A program made the position numbers and the translations under genes. 64,000 nt of DNA from Frankia sp. AgB1.9 (lineage in GTDB: Bacteria > Actinomycetota > Actinomycetes > Frankiales > Frankiaceae), in NCBI RefSeq assembly GCF_016786355.1, contig NZ_JADWYX010000019.1, positions 39,152 to 103,151 on the forward strand, written 5' to 3'. Position 1 is the stretch's first letter; each line of letters starts with the position of its first letter. Positions 22,820 to 31,215 of this stretch are shown here, in pieces. Below the pieces are notes generated by a model that saw nothing but the letters and a program-made list of their open reading frames with translations, did not search any database and was not told where the DNA came from.

Positions 22820-24056
22820 GCGGCTTTCCGACGAGGAACGGCTTCTCCACCGTCACCGTCAGCTTTCCGTCCTTGATCTCGCCCTGCGAGGCCGACTGGT
22901 TCTTCACCCGCGGGATACCCGTGACGCCGGCCGAGGTGAAGTCGATGGGGGCGGTCGCTCCGTGCGTGTCGAACGCGGTCTGCTGGTCGAGCCAGGCCTT
23001 GATCTTCACGGCGTCGACGGCGCCGACCTTGGGAATGATGTCCGCGACAAGCTTGACGCCGAGCCAGGCGTTGATCGCGGAGTCACCGATGGTGTTGGTG
23101 ATGCCGCCGACCTGCTTGCCGTACTTGGCGACGTCGTCCGCGAACGAGCCGATGGCACCCTGGCCGAAGGCCAGGACGATCAGGTTCGGCTGGTTCAGGC
23201 TTGAGACCGTCTGCACGACCTGGGGGGTCAGCTCGATGCTCGGGATCGCCCAGAGCGTCTTGGTCAGGCCGAGCTGGTTGCAGGTCTGCATCAGCGGGGC
23301 GAGCTGGCTAGGGTTGATCGCCGGGACGACGGTGTCGGCGCCGCTCTGCTTGATCTGCAGGCAGGTCGGCTGGAAGTCCGTCGCGGTCAGCCCGAGGCCG
23401 AGGTTGTCGACCTTGACCGAGGTCGGGTAATAGGTGGCCGAGACCTTGGCGGACGCCTGCGCGACCGCCGAGTCCGCCGAGATGTAGGCGATGTGCTTGC
23501 TGGTGGCCGGCAGCATCTGCGGCAGGATCCGGTAGCCCACGAGCACCGGCTCGATCACGTAGACCCGGGGGTTCTGCAGGTCGGCGGACGCGGCGCCCAG
23601 GCTCGACCACGAGATCGTGTTCGCGGTGTCGAGCGTCGGGAGCAGGCTCGGCTCCTGGGTGCCGTCGTCGCCGGCCATCATGAGGACCTTGTCCTCGACC
23701 AGGAGCTTCTGGGCGCAGACCGAGGCGCCCTGTGGCGTGTTGTGGTCGTCGCAGACGTCGATCTCGACCGGGCGGCCGAGGATGCCGCCGTTCGCGTTGA
23801 TCGAGGCGGCCGCGATCTTGGCTGCCTGTGCGACGTACGGCTGGGAGACGGCGTTGGTCTGGATGCCGGTCATCAGACCGAGCTTGATCGGCGCGCCGGT
23901 GGGCTTCGGCGCCGTCGTGCCGCCGGAGCTGGCGGACCCACCGCCGGACGAGCCGCCGCAGGCCGCGGCGACGAGTGTGACGCCCAATAAGGCGGCGACC
24001 AGCTGGGTACGTGGAATTCGTTTCTGCCGGCCGTCGGCCCGCCTGATGACTGACAT
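22812..24056 (-). CDS. ABC transporter solute-binding lipoprotein, branched-chain amino acid type
   Basis: 414 residues. N-terminal signal peptide with basic start (RRADGRQKR), hydrophobic core and lipobox VAAAC with C33 as the lipid-modified residue, followed by a Gly/Ser linker. The mature part is a Peripla_BP_6 domain (IKLGLMTGIQTNAVSQPY... GRPVEIDVCDDHNTP... DKVLMMAGDDGT). It should bind the transported compound at the outer membrane face. The cognate permease/ATPase may be the LivH-LivM-LivG fusion 14 kb away. ATG at 24054-24056 with GAGGGGA upstream. In catabolic clusters such receptors often bind aromatic or steroid-like acids instead of amino acids. Confidence 0.9.
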   Translation of the reverse strand: MSVIRRADGRQKRIPRTQLVAALLGVTLVAAACGGSSGGGSASSGGTTAPKPTGAPIKLGLMTGIQTNAVSQPYVAQAAKIAAASINANGGILGRPVEIDVCDDHNTPQGASVCAQKLLVEDKVLMMAGDDGTQEPSLLPTLDTANTISWSSLGAASADLQNPRVYVIEPVLVGYRILPQMLPATSKHIAYISADSAVAQASAKVSATYYPTSVKVDNLGLGLTATDFQPTCLQIKQSGADTVVPAINPSQLAPLMQTCNQLGLTKTLWAIPSIELTPQVVQTVSSLNQPNLIVLAFGQGAIGSFADDVAKYGKQVGGITNTIGDSAINAWLGVKLVADIIPKVGAVDAVKIKAWLDQQTAFDTHGATAPIDFTSAGVTGIPRVKNQSASQGEIKDGKLTVTVEKPFLVGKPLS

Positions 24057-24188
24057 TCTCTATCCCCTCAACGGTTGACACGCGTGCGTGGAAAAGGCAT
24101 CGGTTTCCGGACGCGCACGGTCAAGGTCGCCGGGGTGGTTCACTCGCCCGGGCGCGCGCCGAGATCCCGCCTGGTCGTTCGGCGGGCC

Positions 24189-24224
24189 CCCGTCGTCGGA
24201 CCGTCTGGACGGTCCGACGACGGG
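24189..24224 (-). terminator. Perfect 17-bp-stem hairpin after the amidohydrolase
   Basis: Arms CCCGTCGTCGGACCGTC (24189-24205) and GACGGTCCGACGACGGG (24208-24224) with only TG between them. It lies 54 bases downstream of the minus-strand amidohydrolase stop (24278) and upstream of the receptor gene. No U tract follows. A terminator is the simplest reading; a regulator site is possible. Confidence 0.65.
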
Positions 24225-24277
24225 TGAAGAACAGCACCGGGCCGCGCCGCCCGGGTGAAAGGAGACCGCCGGCTGGC

Positions 24278-25480
24278 TCAGGCGATGGTCGCCGGGTCCG
24301 CCGGGGTGAAGTTGTAGACCCGGGCGGCGTTGCCGACCGTGATCTTGTGGACGACCTCGTCGGACAGGTGGCCGAGCCACTCGTTCGCGACCTTGGTCGT
24401 GTCCGGCCAGGTGGAGTCCGAGTGCGGGTAGTCGCACTCGAGCATCACGTTGTCCTCACCGATGATGTCGAGCAGCCGCAGGCCGGCCTGGTCCTCGATG
24501 AACGTGCCGAAGACGTGGTCGCGGAACAGCACCCGAATGTCGGTGTCGAGGTCGAACGACGCCGCGCCCTTCGACTCGCCCCGCTCGTGCGAGGCGTTCA
24601 TGTCGATGTCGAACCGGGACGCCCAGAACCGCTGCTTGTCGATGACCTGCTCGGCGCGCTCCAGGAAGTACGGAATCCAGCCGATCGAACCCTCGGAAAG
24701 GGCGATCTTCAGGTTCGGGTACTTCGGGAAGATGCCGCTGAACAGCCAGTCCAGCAGGGTGCCGGCCTGGTTCGCCGCCGCCGAGTAGGCCATGAAAGCC
24801 AGCGTCGGCATGTCCGCCGAGGTGCGGATCAGGTTCGACGACGAGCCGACGTGCATCGAGACGACGTAACCGGTGTCGTTGCAGGCCCTGAACACCGGGT
24901 CCCAGAAGTCGGTGTGGATCGACGGGAGCCCGAGCTTGGTCGGGTTCTCCGAGAACGCGATCGTCTTGCCACCGAGGGCGGCGGTGCGCTCGATCTCGGC
25001 GGCGGCCGCGACCGGGTCCCACAGCGGGATGATCATCATGGGGATGAACCGGCCGGGGAACGCGGCGCCGAACTCCTCCAGGATGAAGTCGTTCCACGCC
25101 TGGACACAGAGCAGCGCCAGTTCCTTGTCCTTGGCCTCGTGGAACACCTGGCCGCAGTAGCGGGGGAAGCTCGGGAACAGGAGCGAGGACAGCACGTTGC
25201 CCTGGTTCATGTCCGCGACCCGGGCGGTCGGGTCGTAGCAGCCGAGGCGCATGTCCTCGTAGGTGATCGGCTCGGGCGAGAACTCCTCGCGCGTCTTGCC
25301 GGCGACCGCGTTCAGACCGGTGGTGACGATCTGGCGGTCCTCGTACACCCAGAACTCGGAGTCACCGTCGCGGACGATGCGCGGGCCGGTGTCACGCCAG
25401 CGCTCGGGCAGCCGCTCCTGCCAGAGCCGAGCCGGCTCGATGAGGTGGTCGTCAACGGAGACGAACCAGGAGAACGACAC
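24278..25480 (-). CDS. Amidohydrolase family protein (amidohydrolase_2)
   Basis: 400 residues. N-terminal VSVDDHLIEP gives the D-x-H metal motif, MHVGSS the mid-barrel histidine and ECDYPHSDSTWP the late aspartate. YEDMRLGCYDPTARVADMNQGNV is typical of the actinobacterial group found in degradation clusters of aromatic and terpenoid acids. The GTG start at 25478-25480 has GGGAGG seven bases upstream. It lies 129 bp downstream of the acyl-CoA dehydrogenase operon in the same direction, with a candidate operator in between. Decarboxylase or hydrolase chemistry is possible. It is related to the protein at 50191. Confidence 0.85.
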   Translation of the reverse strand: MSFSWFVSVDDHLIEPARLWQERLPERWRDTGPRIVRDGDSEFWVYEDRQIVTTGLNAVAGKTREEFSPEPITYEDMRLGCYDPTARVADMNQGNVLSSLLFPSFPRYCGQVFHEAKDKELALLCVQAWNDFILEEFGAAFPGRFIPMMIIPLWDPVAAAAEIERTAALGGKTIAFSENPTKLGLPSIHTDFWDPVFRACNDTGYVVSMHVGSSSNLIRTSADMPTLAFMAYSAAANQAGTLLDWLFSGIFPKYPNLKIALSEGSIGWIPYFLERAEQVIDKQRFWASRFDIDMNASHERGESKGAASFDLDTDIRVLFRDHVFGTFIEDQAGLRLLDIIGEDNVMLECDYPHSDSTWPDTTKVANEWLGHLSDEVVHKITVGNAARVYNFTPADPATIA

Positions 25481-25561
25481 GGGTGCCTCCCACGGCCGGA
25501 TCTTTGGACTCGGGCCCCTGTGAACACTGGGGCCCTGCTACGAGCGTGGGCCCTCTAAGAG

Positions 25562-25575
25562 AGCGAACGCTCACA
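25562..25575. promoter_or_regulatory. Candidate operator upstream of the amidohydrolase
   Basis: AGCGAACGCTCACA lies in the 129-bp gap before the amidohydrolase and resembles the AGYG(n5)TCRYT sites. The overlapping GAGCG-AA-CGCTC (25561-25572) is a perfect 5-bp-arm dyad. Weak on its own. Confidence 0.35.
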
Positions 25576-25609
25576 TGCTAACGGAGATGGACACACCAGC
25601 GCCAGATCC

Positions 25610-26773
25610 TCAGACGAACCTGTGCGCAAGCCGAGCCCGGTGGGCCGTCGGCGACCCGAACAGCGCGCGGTTGCCGGCGGCCCGCTTGAGGAACCGGTGC
25701 ACCCCGCTTTCCCACGTGTAGCCGATACCGCCGTGCAGCTGCATCGCCTTGCCGGCCACGTCGACGGCGGCCCCGCCCACGTAGGACTTGGCCCGCGAGA
25801 CGGCGATCTCGGCCGCCGCCAGGTCACCGTCGAGACCGCCGGGCCCGAGCGCCGCCAGCGCGCGCACGGCGTCGGCGACCAGGCCCCGGCTGACCGAGAC
25901 CTGGACGAACATGTCGGCGCACCCGTGCTTGACGGCCTGGAACGAGCCGATCGCCCGGCCGAACTGATGGCGCACACCGACGTACGCGACGGTGGCGTCC
26001 AGCATGGCCTCGGCGACGCCCAGGCTGTCGGCGGCAAGGGCCAGCGCCCCCCGGGCGAGCAACGTCCTGACCGCCGCCTGGCCGTCACCGCCGAACCGGT
26101 GGACCTCGCCCACCGTCGCGTCGGTGACCGTGACGGTGCCGAGACCGCGGCTCACGTCGAGAACGGGCTGGTCGGCGATGCGCACGCCGGGCTGGCTCGG
26201 CTCGACGGCGACGAGCACCGGCTCGCCGTCCGGTGCCGCCGCGAGCAGCAGCACCGTTCCCGCCTCGGCCGCGTCCGGCACGAAGTCCGCGTGCCCACTT
26301 ACCCGCCAGCCGCCACCAGCCGCAGCGACGAGCTGGAACGGGAGTGCCTCGGGCTTGCCCACGGCCGCGTCGCCGGTGGGCAGCGCGGGCGCGAGGCGCG
26401 GCGCGCCGGTCGCGAGGGCGCGCAGCCAGCCGTCCCGGGTCTCCCCAGGCACCAGCGCCAACAGCGCGCCGGCCCCGAGCACCGCGGTGCCCAGGTAGGG
26501 AGCCCGCGCCGCGGCGCGGCCGAGTTCCTGGCAGACGACGGCCGTCTCGGCGAAGCCCACACCGGCGCCGTCGAGCTCGTCGGGCACCTCCAGCCCGAGC
26601 CAGCCCGCGTCCGCGAAGCTCGCCCAGCCGTCGGTCGCGCCGTCCTCGTCGCCAGCGGGCAGGCCGGCCAGCAGGTCGCGGGCGACCGTCCGCAGCTCGG
26701 CGCGCAGCTCCTCGGCGGCGGCTCGCTCCTCGGCGGTCGCGGCGCTCGCTGTCGCGTGAGTACTCACACTCAT
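25610..26773 (-). CDS. Acyl-CoA dehydrogenase-like, small-subunit type
   Basis: 387 residues. The C-terminal alpha domain is well kept: RHQFGRAIGSFQAVKHGCADM and QLHGGIGYTWESGVHRFLKRA. The N-terminal and middle domains are divergent and Ala-rich, and the E-G-T glutamate loop of MCAD-type enzymes is absent. Its ATG (26771-26773) overlaps the stop of the next acyl-CoA dehydrogenase (TGATG). In actinobacterial sterol catabolism, adjacent acyl-CoA dehydrogenases of unequal type form alpha2beta2 enzymes; this gene and the one at 26773 look like such a pair. It is the last gene of four. Confidence 0.85.
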   Translation of the reverse strand: MSVSTHATASAATAEERAAAEELRAELRTVARDLLAGLPAGDEDGATDGWASFADAGWLGLEVPDELDGAGVGFAETAVVCQELGRAAARAPYLGTAVLGAGALLALVPGETRDGWLRALATGAPRLAPALPTGDAAVGKPEALPFQLVAAAGGGWRVSGHADFVPDAAEAGTVLLLAAAPDGEPVLVAVEPSQPGVRIADQPVLDVSRGLGTVTVTDATVGEVHRFGGDGQAAVRTLLARGALALAADSLGVAEAMLDATVAYVGVRHQFGRAIGSFQAVKHGCADMFVQVSVSRGLVADAVRALAALGPGGLDGDLAAAEIAVSRAKSYVGGAAVDVAGKAMQLHGGIGYTWESGVHRFLKRAAGNRALFGSPTAHRARLAHRFV

Positions 26774-28044
26774 CACGGCTCCCTGGGCAGGCCGAGGCCG
26801 CGCTCGCCGATGATCGTCCGCTGGATCTCGTTCGTGCCGCCCGGGATCGTCCACTCCCAGGAGCCGATGAAGTCCAGCAGCCAGGCCCCCGACTCCCAGC
26901 CGCTGGACGCCGGCTTGTGCAGCACGGTGAGCGCGTCGAGCCCGGCGAGCTCCGCGCCGAAGCCGGTCATCCGCTGCAGCAGCTCGCTGTAATAGACCTT
27001 GACGACGGAGGCGTCGGCCGCATGGCCGGAGGCCGTGCGATCATGGTTTTTTCGCACGGCCGTAGGCCCCTCAGCGGCATTGTCGGTGCCGGTGTCGTGG
27101 CGTTCGACCAGGTCACGGCACAGCGCTCGCAGGCCGGCGATCTCGGTGTCGAACGCGGCCAGCCGGTCCGCCACCCGGGAGTCGTCGATCGGCCGGTGCC
27201 CACGCTCGTCCGGGCGCCGACAGGTCTCGACCAGCGCCCGCAGCCCGACGTTGCCGAGCCGTTCGGCCAGCTCCAGCATCGTCATCCCGCGCTCGGCCGA
27301 CAGCGTCGCCTGGGCCACCTGCCAGCCGGCGTTCTCCGGCCCGACGAGGTTCGCCGCCGGGATCTCGACGTCGTTGAGGAAGATCTCGCAGAAGTGCGAC
27401 TCGCCGACGGCGTTGCGGATCGGCCGCACGTCCAGGCCCGGTGAGCGCAGGTCCATCAGGAAGTAGGAGATGCCCCGCCGTTTGGGCGCGGCCGGGTCGC
27501 TGCGGGCGAGCAGCAGGCACCAGTCGGCGTGCAGGGCGCCGGACGCCCAGAGCTTCTGGCCGTTGACGACGAAAACGTCGCCGCCGTCACGCGGTTCGCG
27601 CCGCGCGGTGGTGCGCAGGCTCGCGAGGTCGGAGCCGGCCTCCGGCTCGGAGAAGCCCTGGGCCCAGATCTCGCCGTCGAGGATCGCCGGCAGATGCCGG
27701 GCGCGCTGCTCGTCGGTGCCGGCGGTCAGCAGGGTGGCGGCGGCGTGGTGGATCGAGACGAACGCGAGCACCAGCCGGGGCGCGTCCGCCGCCGCCAGCT
27801 CCTGGTAGAGCACCATCTGCTCGGCCGCCGACAGGCCGCCGCCCCACTCGGCCGGCCAGTGCGGCACCGCCCAGCCGGCCGTGCGCAGCTCCTGGAACCA
27901 GGCCTGCTGGAAGGCGACGAACTCCGCGTCGCCGACGCCGGTCTGCGCGCGCCGCCAGTCGGTTGGCACGTGGGCGCGGCACCAGTCCCGCACGGTCGCG
28001 CGAAGCTCGGCCAGGTCGTCGGTCCGCGTCGCCAGCGTGGTCAA
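26773..28044 (-). CDS. Acyl-CoA dehydrogenase, with an in-frame palindromic insertion
   Basis: 423 residues. Flavin-binding segments WAQGFSEPEAGSDLASLRT and WASGALHADWCLLLAR, and the C-terminal IPGGTNEIQRTIIGERGLGLPR. It starts with TTG (28042-28044), overlapping the stop of the upstream gene (TTGA). Between CRDLVERH and DASVVKVYYSELL lies an extra stretch of about 25 residues (around 316-341) encoded by a palindromic DNA block at 27024-27068, which has no counterpart in the usual family sequence. The enzyme should oxidise an acyl-CoA to the enoyl-CoA, passing electrons to ETF, probably with the protein at 25610 as partner. Confidence 0.88.
   Translation of the reverse strand: MTTLATRTDDLAELRATVRDWCRAHVPTDWRRAQTGVGDAEFVAFQQAWFQELRTAGWAVPHWPAEWGGGLSAAEQMVLYQELAAADAPRLVLAFVSIHHAAATLLTAGTDEQRARHLPAILDGEIWAQGFSEPEAGSDLASLRTTARREPRDGGDVFVVNGQKLWASGALHADWCLLLARSDPAAPKRRGISYFLMDLRSPGLDVRPIRNAVGESHFCEIFLNDVEIPAANLVGPENAGWQVAQATLSAERGMTMLELAERLGNVGLRALVETCRRPDERGHRPIDDSRVADRLAAFDTEIAGLRALCRDLVERHDTGTDNAAEGPTAVRKNHDRTASGHAADASVVKVYYSELLQRMTGFGAELAGLDALTVLHKPASSGWESGAWLLDFIGSWEWTIPGGTNEIQRTIIGERGLGLPREP
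27024..27068. repeat. Palindromic block inserted in frame in an acyl-CoA dehydrogenase gene
   Basis: Inner arms GGCCGTGCG (27031-27039) and CGCACGGCC (27053-27061) pair perfectly. The outer GGCC blocks at 27024-27027 and 27065-27068 extend the arms to 16 bp with three mismatches. The loop holds GATCATGG and a T6 run. The block adds residues without a frameshift. The GATCATGG core recalls the CATGATCG ends of the palindromic elements at 17103, 18462 and 44239. Confidence 0.65.
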
Positions 28045-29036
28045 CGGGCACCAGCGTTCGGGCCGAAGATGCCGGTCAGCCCACGGCGGCCCAGCCTGCG
28101 CGCCAGCGCGTCCTGGGTGGCCGAGCGGCCGAGCGGCAGCCGGCGCGCCGGCTGGCTGTAGCGGGACAGCCAGGACAGCGTCGTCTCGTCGCAGAAGCCC
28201 ATCGCGCCGTGCAGCTGGTGGCAGACCCGGAACACGACGTCCGCCGCCTCGATCGCCGCGAGCCGCAGCGCCAGCGCGTCATCCAGCGCCTCGGGCCGGC
28301 CGGCCTCGATGCTCCACAGCGCGTAGCCGGCGAGCTCCGCGACACCCGCCCGCTCCACCTCGGCGTCGGTCAGCTGGAACTGCACGCCCTGGAAGCGGGC
28401 CAACGGCTGGCCGAACTGCTCGCGTTCCTGGATGTACGTCCTGGTCAGCGCCATCGCCCGGTCGAGCAGGCCGAGCAGCGTCCAGCCCGACAGCACCAGG
28501 CCCAGCGCGACGTCGCTATCGGGCGCGATGTCGAGCGGGGTGAGGTCCAGGCCGGCGACGAACGCCGTCCGGCGCGGCCCCTCGGCCGGCTGGCGGACCG
28601 TGGCGAGCGAGCGGCGCCCGTCGAGGGTCACCGCGGCCAGGCGCAGGTCGAGCCCGGCGACCGGGGCCGCGGGCGCGACGTCCGCGACGACCAGCAGCGC
28701 GTCGACGTCGAGGTCGGCCGGACGGGCGAGCCGCTCCGCTACCGGGTAGGGCAGCGCCCACCAGCCGGCGGCCCGGCACAGCGCCGCGGCCGCCTCCAGC
28801 TCGTCGGCGCTGCCGCGCGGGTCGAGCTCCCACGCGCCCAGCCCGGCCAGCAGCGGCGCGACCAGATCCGCGCGCCGCGCCGGCTCCCGCTCGGCGGTCT
28901 GGGTCAGCTCGTCGCCGCCGGCCGCCTCGATCGCCCGCTGCGCGGTGCGGCCGAACTCGACGGCCTCCAGGGCGAGGTCCAGGTCGACGGCCGTGGTCAG
29001 GGCGTCCGCTGCATCGATCACGCCGCTGTCGGTCAC
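28041..29036 (-). CDS. Acyl-CoA dehydrogenase-like, short small-subunit type
   Basis: 331 residues, clearly shorter than the usual 380-400. The C-terminal domain is recognisable (REQFGQPLARFQGVQFQLTD and QLHGAMGFCDETTLSWLSRYS), while the N-terminal substrate domain is compressed and lacks standard flavin motifs. GTG start at 29034-29036 overlaps the upstream stop (GTGA). By known analogy with heteromeric acyl-CoA dehydrogenases it is probably the non-catalytic or substrate-shaping subunit for the protein at 29033. It is in the second position of the operon. Confidence 0.82.
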   Translation of the reverse strand: MTDSGVIDAADALTTAVDLDLALEAVEFGRTAQRAIEAAGGDELTQTAEREPARRADLVAPLLAGLGAWELDPRGSADELEAAAALCRAAGWWALPYPVAERLARPADLDVDALLVVADVAPAAPVAGLDLRLAAVTLDGRRSLATVRQPAEGPRRTAFVAGLDLTPLDIAPDSDVALGLVLSGWTLLGLLDRAMALTRTYIQEREQFGQPLARFQGVQFQLTDAEVERAGVAELAGYALWSIEAGRPEALDDALALRLAAIEAADVVFRVCHQLHGAMGFCDETTLSWLSRYSQPARRLPLGRSATQDALARRLGRRGLTGIFGPNAGAR

Positions 29037-30235
29037 GAGGCCCCCCTTGAGGTCGAGGTCGGCGTGCCGGAGGCCGCGAGCAGGGCGCGGGAGAGCAGGA
29101 TGCGCTGCATCTCGATGCTGCCGGAGGCGACCGTGGCCGAGACCGAGTAACGGGCGTGGTCCTCCACCTCGCGGCGGTAGTACTCGCCGTCGGCACCGGT
29201 CAGCGCGGCCTGCGCGATGATCTCCATCAGGACCTCGGCGCTGTCCTGGTCCAGCTTCGTCACGGCGATCCGGTAGGCGGCCGAGTCGACCGGGCTGACC
29301 TGGCCGGTGCCCTGGCGGGAGACGACGCGGTAGGCGAGCAGCCGGGCCCGCCGGGCGTGCACCAGCAGCCGGGCCCACCGGCCGTGCAGCTCCGCCGGCA
29401 GGTCCGCCCAGGCGCCGCCGAGCACCTCGGGCGCGGCCTGCAGCAGCCGCTCGCAGCGGGCGTAGCGGGCGATGCCGACCCGTTCGAAGGCGAGCACCTC
29501 CTGGACTACGGACCAGCCGTCGTCGACGGTGCCGAGCACGTCGGCCTCGGTGACCCGCACGCCGTCGAAGAACACCTCGTTGAGGTGGTGCGGGCCCATC
29601 ATGCAGTCGATCGGGCGGACCTCGATCCCCGGCGCGTCCATCGGCACGAGGAAGATCGTCAGACCGGCCTGCTTACGGCCGCCGGTCGTGGTCCGGGCCA
29701 GCAGGAAGCACCACTGCGCCATGGTCGCGTAGGAGGTCCAGATCTTCTGGCCGTGCACCCGCCAGGCGCGGCCACCCGAGCCGTCGCCGCCCTCCTCGGG
29801 CCGGGCGGCGGTGCGCAGCGAGGCGAGATCGGAGCCGGAGCCGGGCTCGGAGAAGCCCTGGCACCAGATCACCTCGCCGCGCGCGATCGGCGGCAGGTGC
29901 TGGGCCTGCTGGGCCGCCGTGCCGTGCCTCATGATCGTCGGTCCGACCCAGTTGACGCCCATGTACTGGGCGCCGCGCGGCTCGTGGGCGGCCCACATCT
30001 CCTCGCGGACGACGGTCTGCTCCCACAGCGACGCGCCGCTCCCGCCGAACTCCTCCGGCCAGGCCATGCACAGCAGGCCCTCGTCGGCGAGCGTCCGGCA
30101 GAACCGCTGCGCGACGTCGAGATCGGCCGGATCGGGCGTGAAGGCGCCGAGATAGTCCACCGGCACATGCTCGGCGACGAGCGCGCGCAGGCGCTCGCGT
30201 AACCGGGCCGCGCCGGGACCGAGGTCGTACTCCAT
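29033..30235 (-). CDS. Acyl-CoA dehydrogenase, large-subunit type
   Basis: 400 residues, first gene of the four-gene operon. Flavin segments WCQGFSEPGSGSDLASLRT and KIWTSYATMAQWCFLLART are intact, and the C-terminal SGSIEMQRILLSR replaces the E-G-T/EIQR loop. ATG at 30233-30235 lacks a ribosome site, but a promoter-like TTGACT/TAGCGT pair on the minus strand would start transcription within a few bases, so the message may be leaderless. It should dehydrogenate an acyl-CoA together with the 28041 product. The divergent GntR-type regulator at 30300 is the likely controller. Confidence 0.88.
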   Translation of the reverse strand: MEYDLGPGAARLRERLRALVAEHVPVDYLGAFTPDPADLDVAQRFCRTLADEGLLCMAWPEEFGGSGASLWEQTVVREEMWAAHEPRGAQYMGVNWVGPTIMRHGTAAQQAQHLPPIARGEVIWCQGFSEPGSGSDLASLRTAARPEEGGDGSGGRAWRVHGQKIWTSYATMAQWCFLLARTTTGGRKQAGLTIFLVPMDAPGIEVRPIDCMMGPHHLNEVFFDGVRVTEADVLGTVDDGWSVVQEVLAFERVGIARYARCERLLQAAPEVLGGAWADLPAELHGRWARLLVHARRARLLAYRVVSRQGTGQVSPVDSAAYRIAVTKLDQDSAEVLMEIIAQAALTGADGEYYRREVEDHARYSVSATVASGSIEMQRILLSRALLAASGTPTSTSRGAS

Positions 30236-30299
30236 GACCCGCGACGCTAGGACGTGGGCCGGCAAACAGTCAATACTTATAATGATGGTAGATTGAGGC
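30236..30299. promoter_or_regulatory. Divergent promoter between acyl-CoA dehydrogenase and GntR genes
   Basis: A 64-bp AT-rich gap. On the plus strand TATAAT at 30278-30283 is a consensus -10 element for the GntR gene. On the minus strand TTGACT (30268-30273) and TAGCGT (30244-30249) are 18 bp apart and would place transcription start at the acyl-CoA dehydrogenase ATG. A FadR-type regulator site probably overlaps, but no clean dyad is visible. Confidence 0.5.
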
Positions 30300-31124
30300 G
30301 TGCCGCCGAGCCGCCGCAGGCCCATCTCCGCGCCGCGAGTCGCCGAGACCATCGCGGCGACGCTGCGCGAGCGCATCCTGGCCAGCACCGCCGGGGACGC
30401 CTACCGGCTGCCGACCCAGGAGCAGCTGGTCGAGGAGTTCGGGGTCAGCTACCCGTCCGTCCGGGAGGCGCTGCGGATCCTGGAGACCGAGGGCCTGGTG
30501 ACCGTCCGGCGCGGCAACGTCGGCGGGGGCGAGGTGCACCGGCCGGACTCCGCGTCCTCGGCCTACCACCTCGGCCTGGTCCTGCAAGCCGAGCGGGTAA
30601 CCCTCGGCGACCTGGCCGGCGGGCTGCGCCTGTTCGAGCCGCTGTGCGCCGCGGAATGCGCCCGCCGGACCGATCGGCTCACGGCCGTCGTGCCCATCCT
30701 GCGGGCCAACATCGAGACCTCCGTCCAGCTGGTCGGCGCCGAGGTCGCGTTCACCCAGACCGCGCGGGAGTTCCACGAGCTCGTCGTCGCCCTCACCCCG
30801 AACGCGACCGTCCGGACCGTCGTCAGCAGCCTGGTCGCGTTGTGGTCCGCGCAGGAGGTGCGGTGGGCCGAGCTGTTGACCAGCCAGGGCCGCTACCCAG
30901 CCGAGCACAACGCCCAGGCGGTCGTCCGCACCCACCGGCGCATCCTGGCCGAGATCGAGGCAGGCCGGGCGGCCGAGGCCGAACGGATCGCCCGCGCCCA
31001 CCTGGCCGCCACCCAGGCACTCCTGGTCGACCGCTTCGACGACGACGTAGTCAACGCCGCCTCAGCCAAACTCTGGCAGTCCGAGTCCCCCGGCAACCTG
31101 TCCCGCCCCACCAGCCGCATCTGA
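30300..31124 (+). CDS. GntR family transcriptional regulator, FadR subfamily
   Basis: 274 residues. The N-terminal winged helix-turn-helix (about 14-80) includes RLPTQEQLVEEFGVSYPSVREALRILETEGLVTVRRG, cited here in pieces: LPTQEQLVEEFGVS and SVREALRILETEGL. A C-terminal all-helical FCD-type ligand domain follows, with histidine-bearing REFHELVVALTPN and HRRILAEIEAG segments. The GTG start (30300) has GAGG only one base upstream, so it may be leaderless or start slightly later. It most likely represses the divergent acyl-CoA dehydrogenase operon and responds to an acyl-CoA or acid. Confidence 0.88.
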   Translation: MPPSRRRPISAPRVAETIAATLRERILASTAGDAYRLPTQEQLVEEFGVSYPSVREALRILETEGLVTVRRGNVGGGEVHRPDSASSAYHLGLVLQAERVTLGDLAGGLRLFEPLCAAECARRTDRLTAVVPILRANIETSVQLVGAEVAFTQTAREFHELVVALTPNATVRTVVSSLVALWSAQEVRWAELLTSQGRYPAEHNAQAVVRTHRRILAEIEAGRAAEAERIARAHLAATQALLVDRFDDDVVNAASAKLWQSESPGNLSRPTSRI

Positions 31125-31170
31125 CCGAGCGGCCCCGGGCCGACCCGAAGCCGGCCGCAGGCTAACGCAG

Positions 31171-31210
31171 AGTTTTATATCACCCTGTCTTGACAGGGTG
31201 ATATAAAACT
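31171..31210. promoter_or_regulatory. 40-bp perfect palindrome upstream of the AlbA-type gene
   Basis: Arms AGTTTTATATCACCCTGTC (31171-31189) and GACAGGGTGATATAAAACT (31192-31210) pair over all 19 bases around TT. It ends five bases before the ATG at 31216. Its AT-rich ends contrast with the GC-rich surroundings and contain TATAAA. An operator for auto-control is likely. As an RNA hairpin it would also mask the start site. Confidence 0.75.
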
Positions 31211-31215
31211 AAGCC

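Noticed and set aside
31171..31210. The 40-bp palindrome as a terminator for the GntR gene
   Set aside because: The loop would be only TT, there is no U tract on the plus strand, and it abuts the next start codon, so an operator is more likely.
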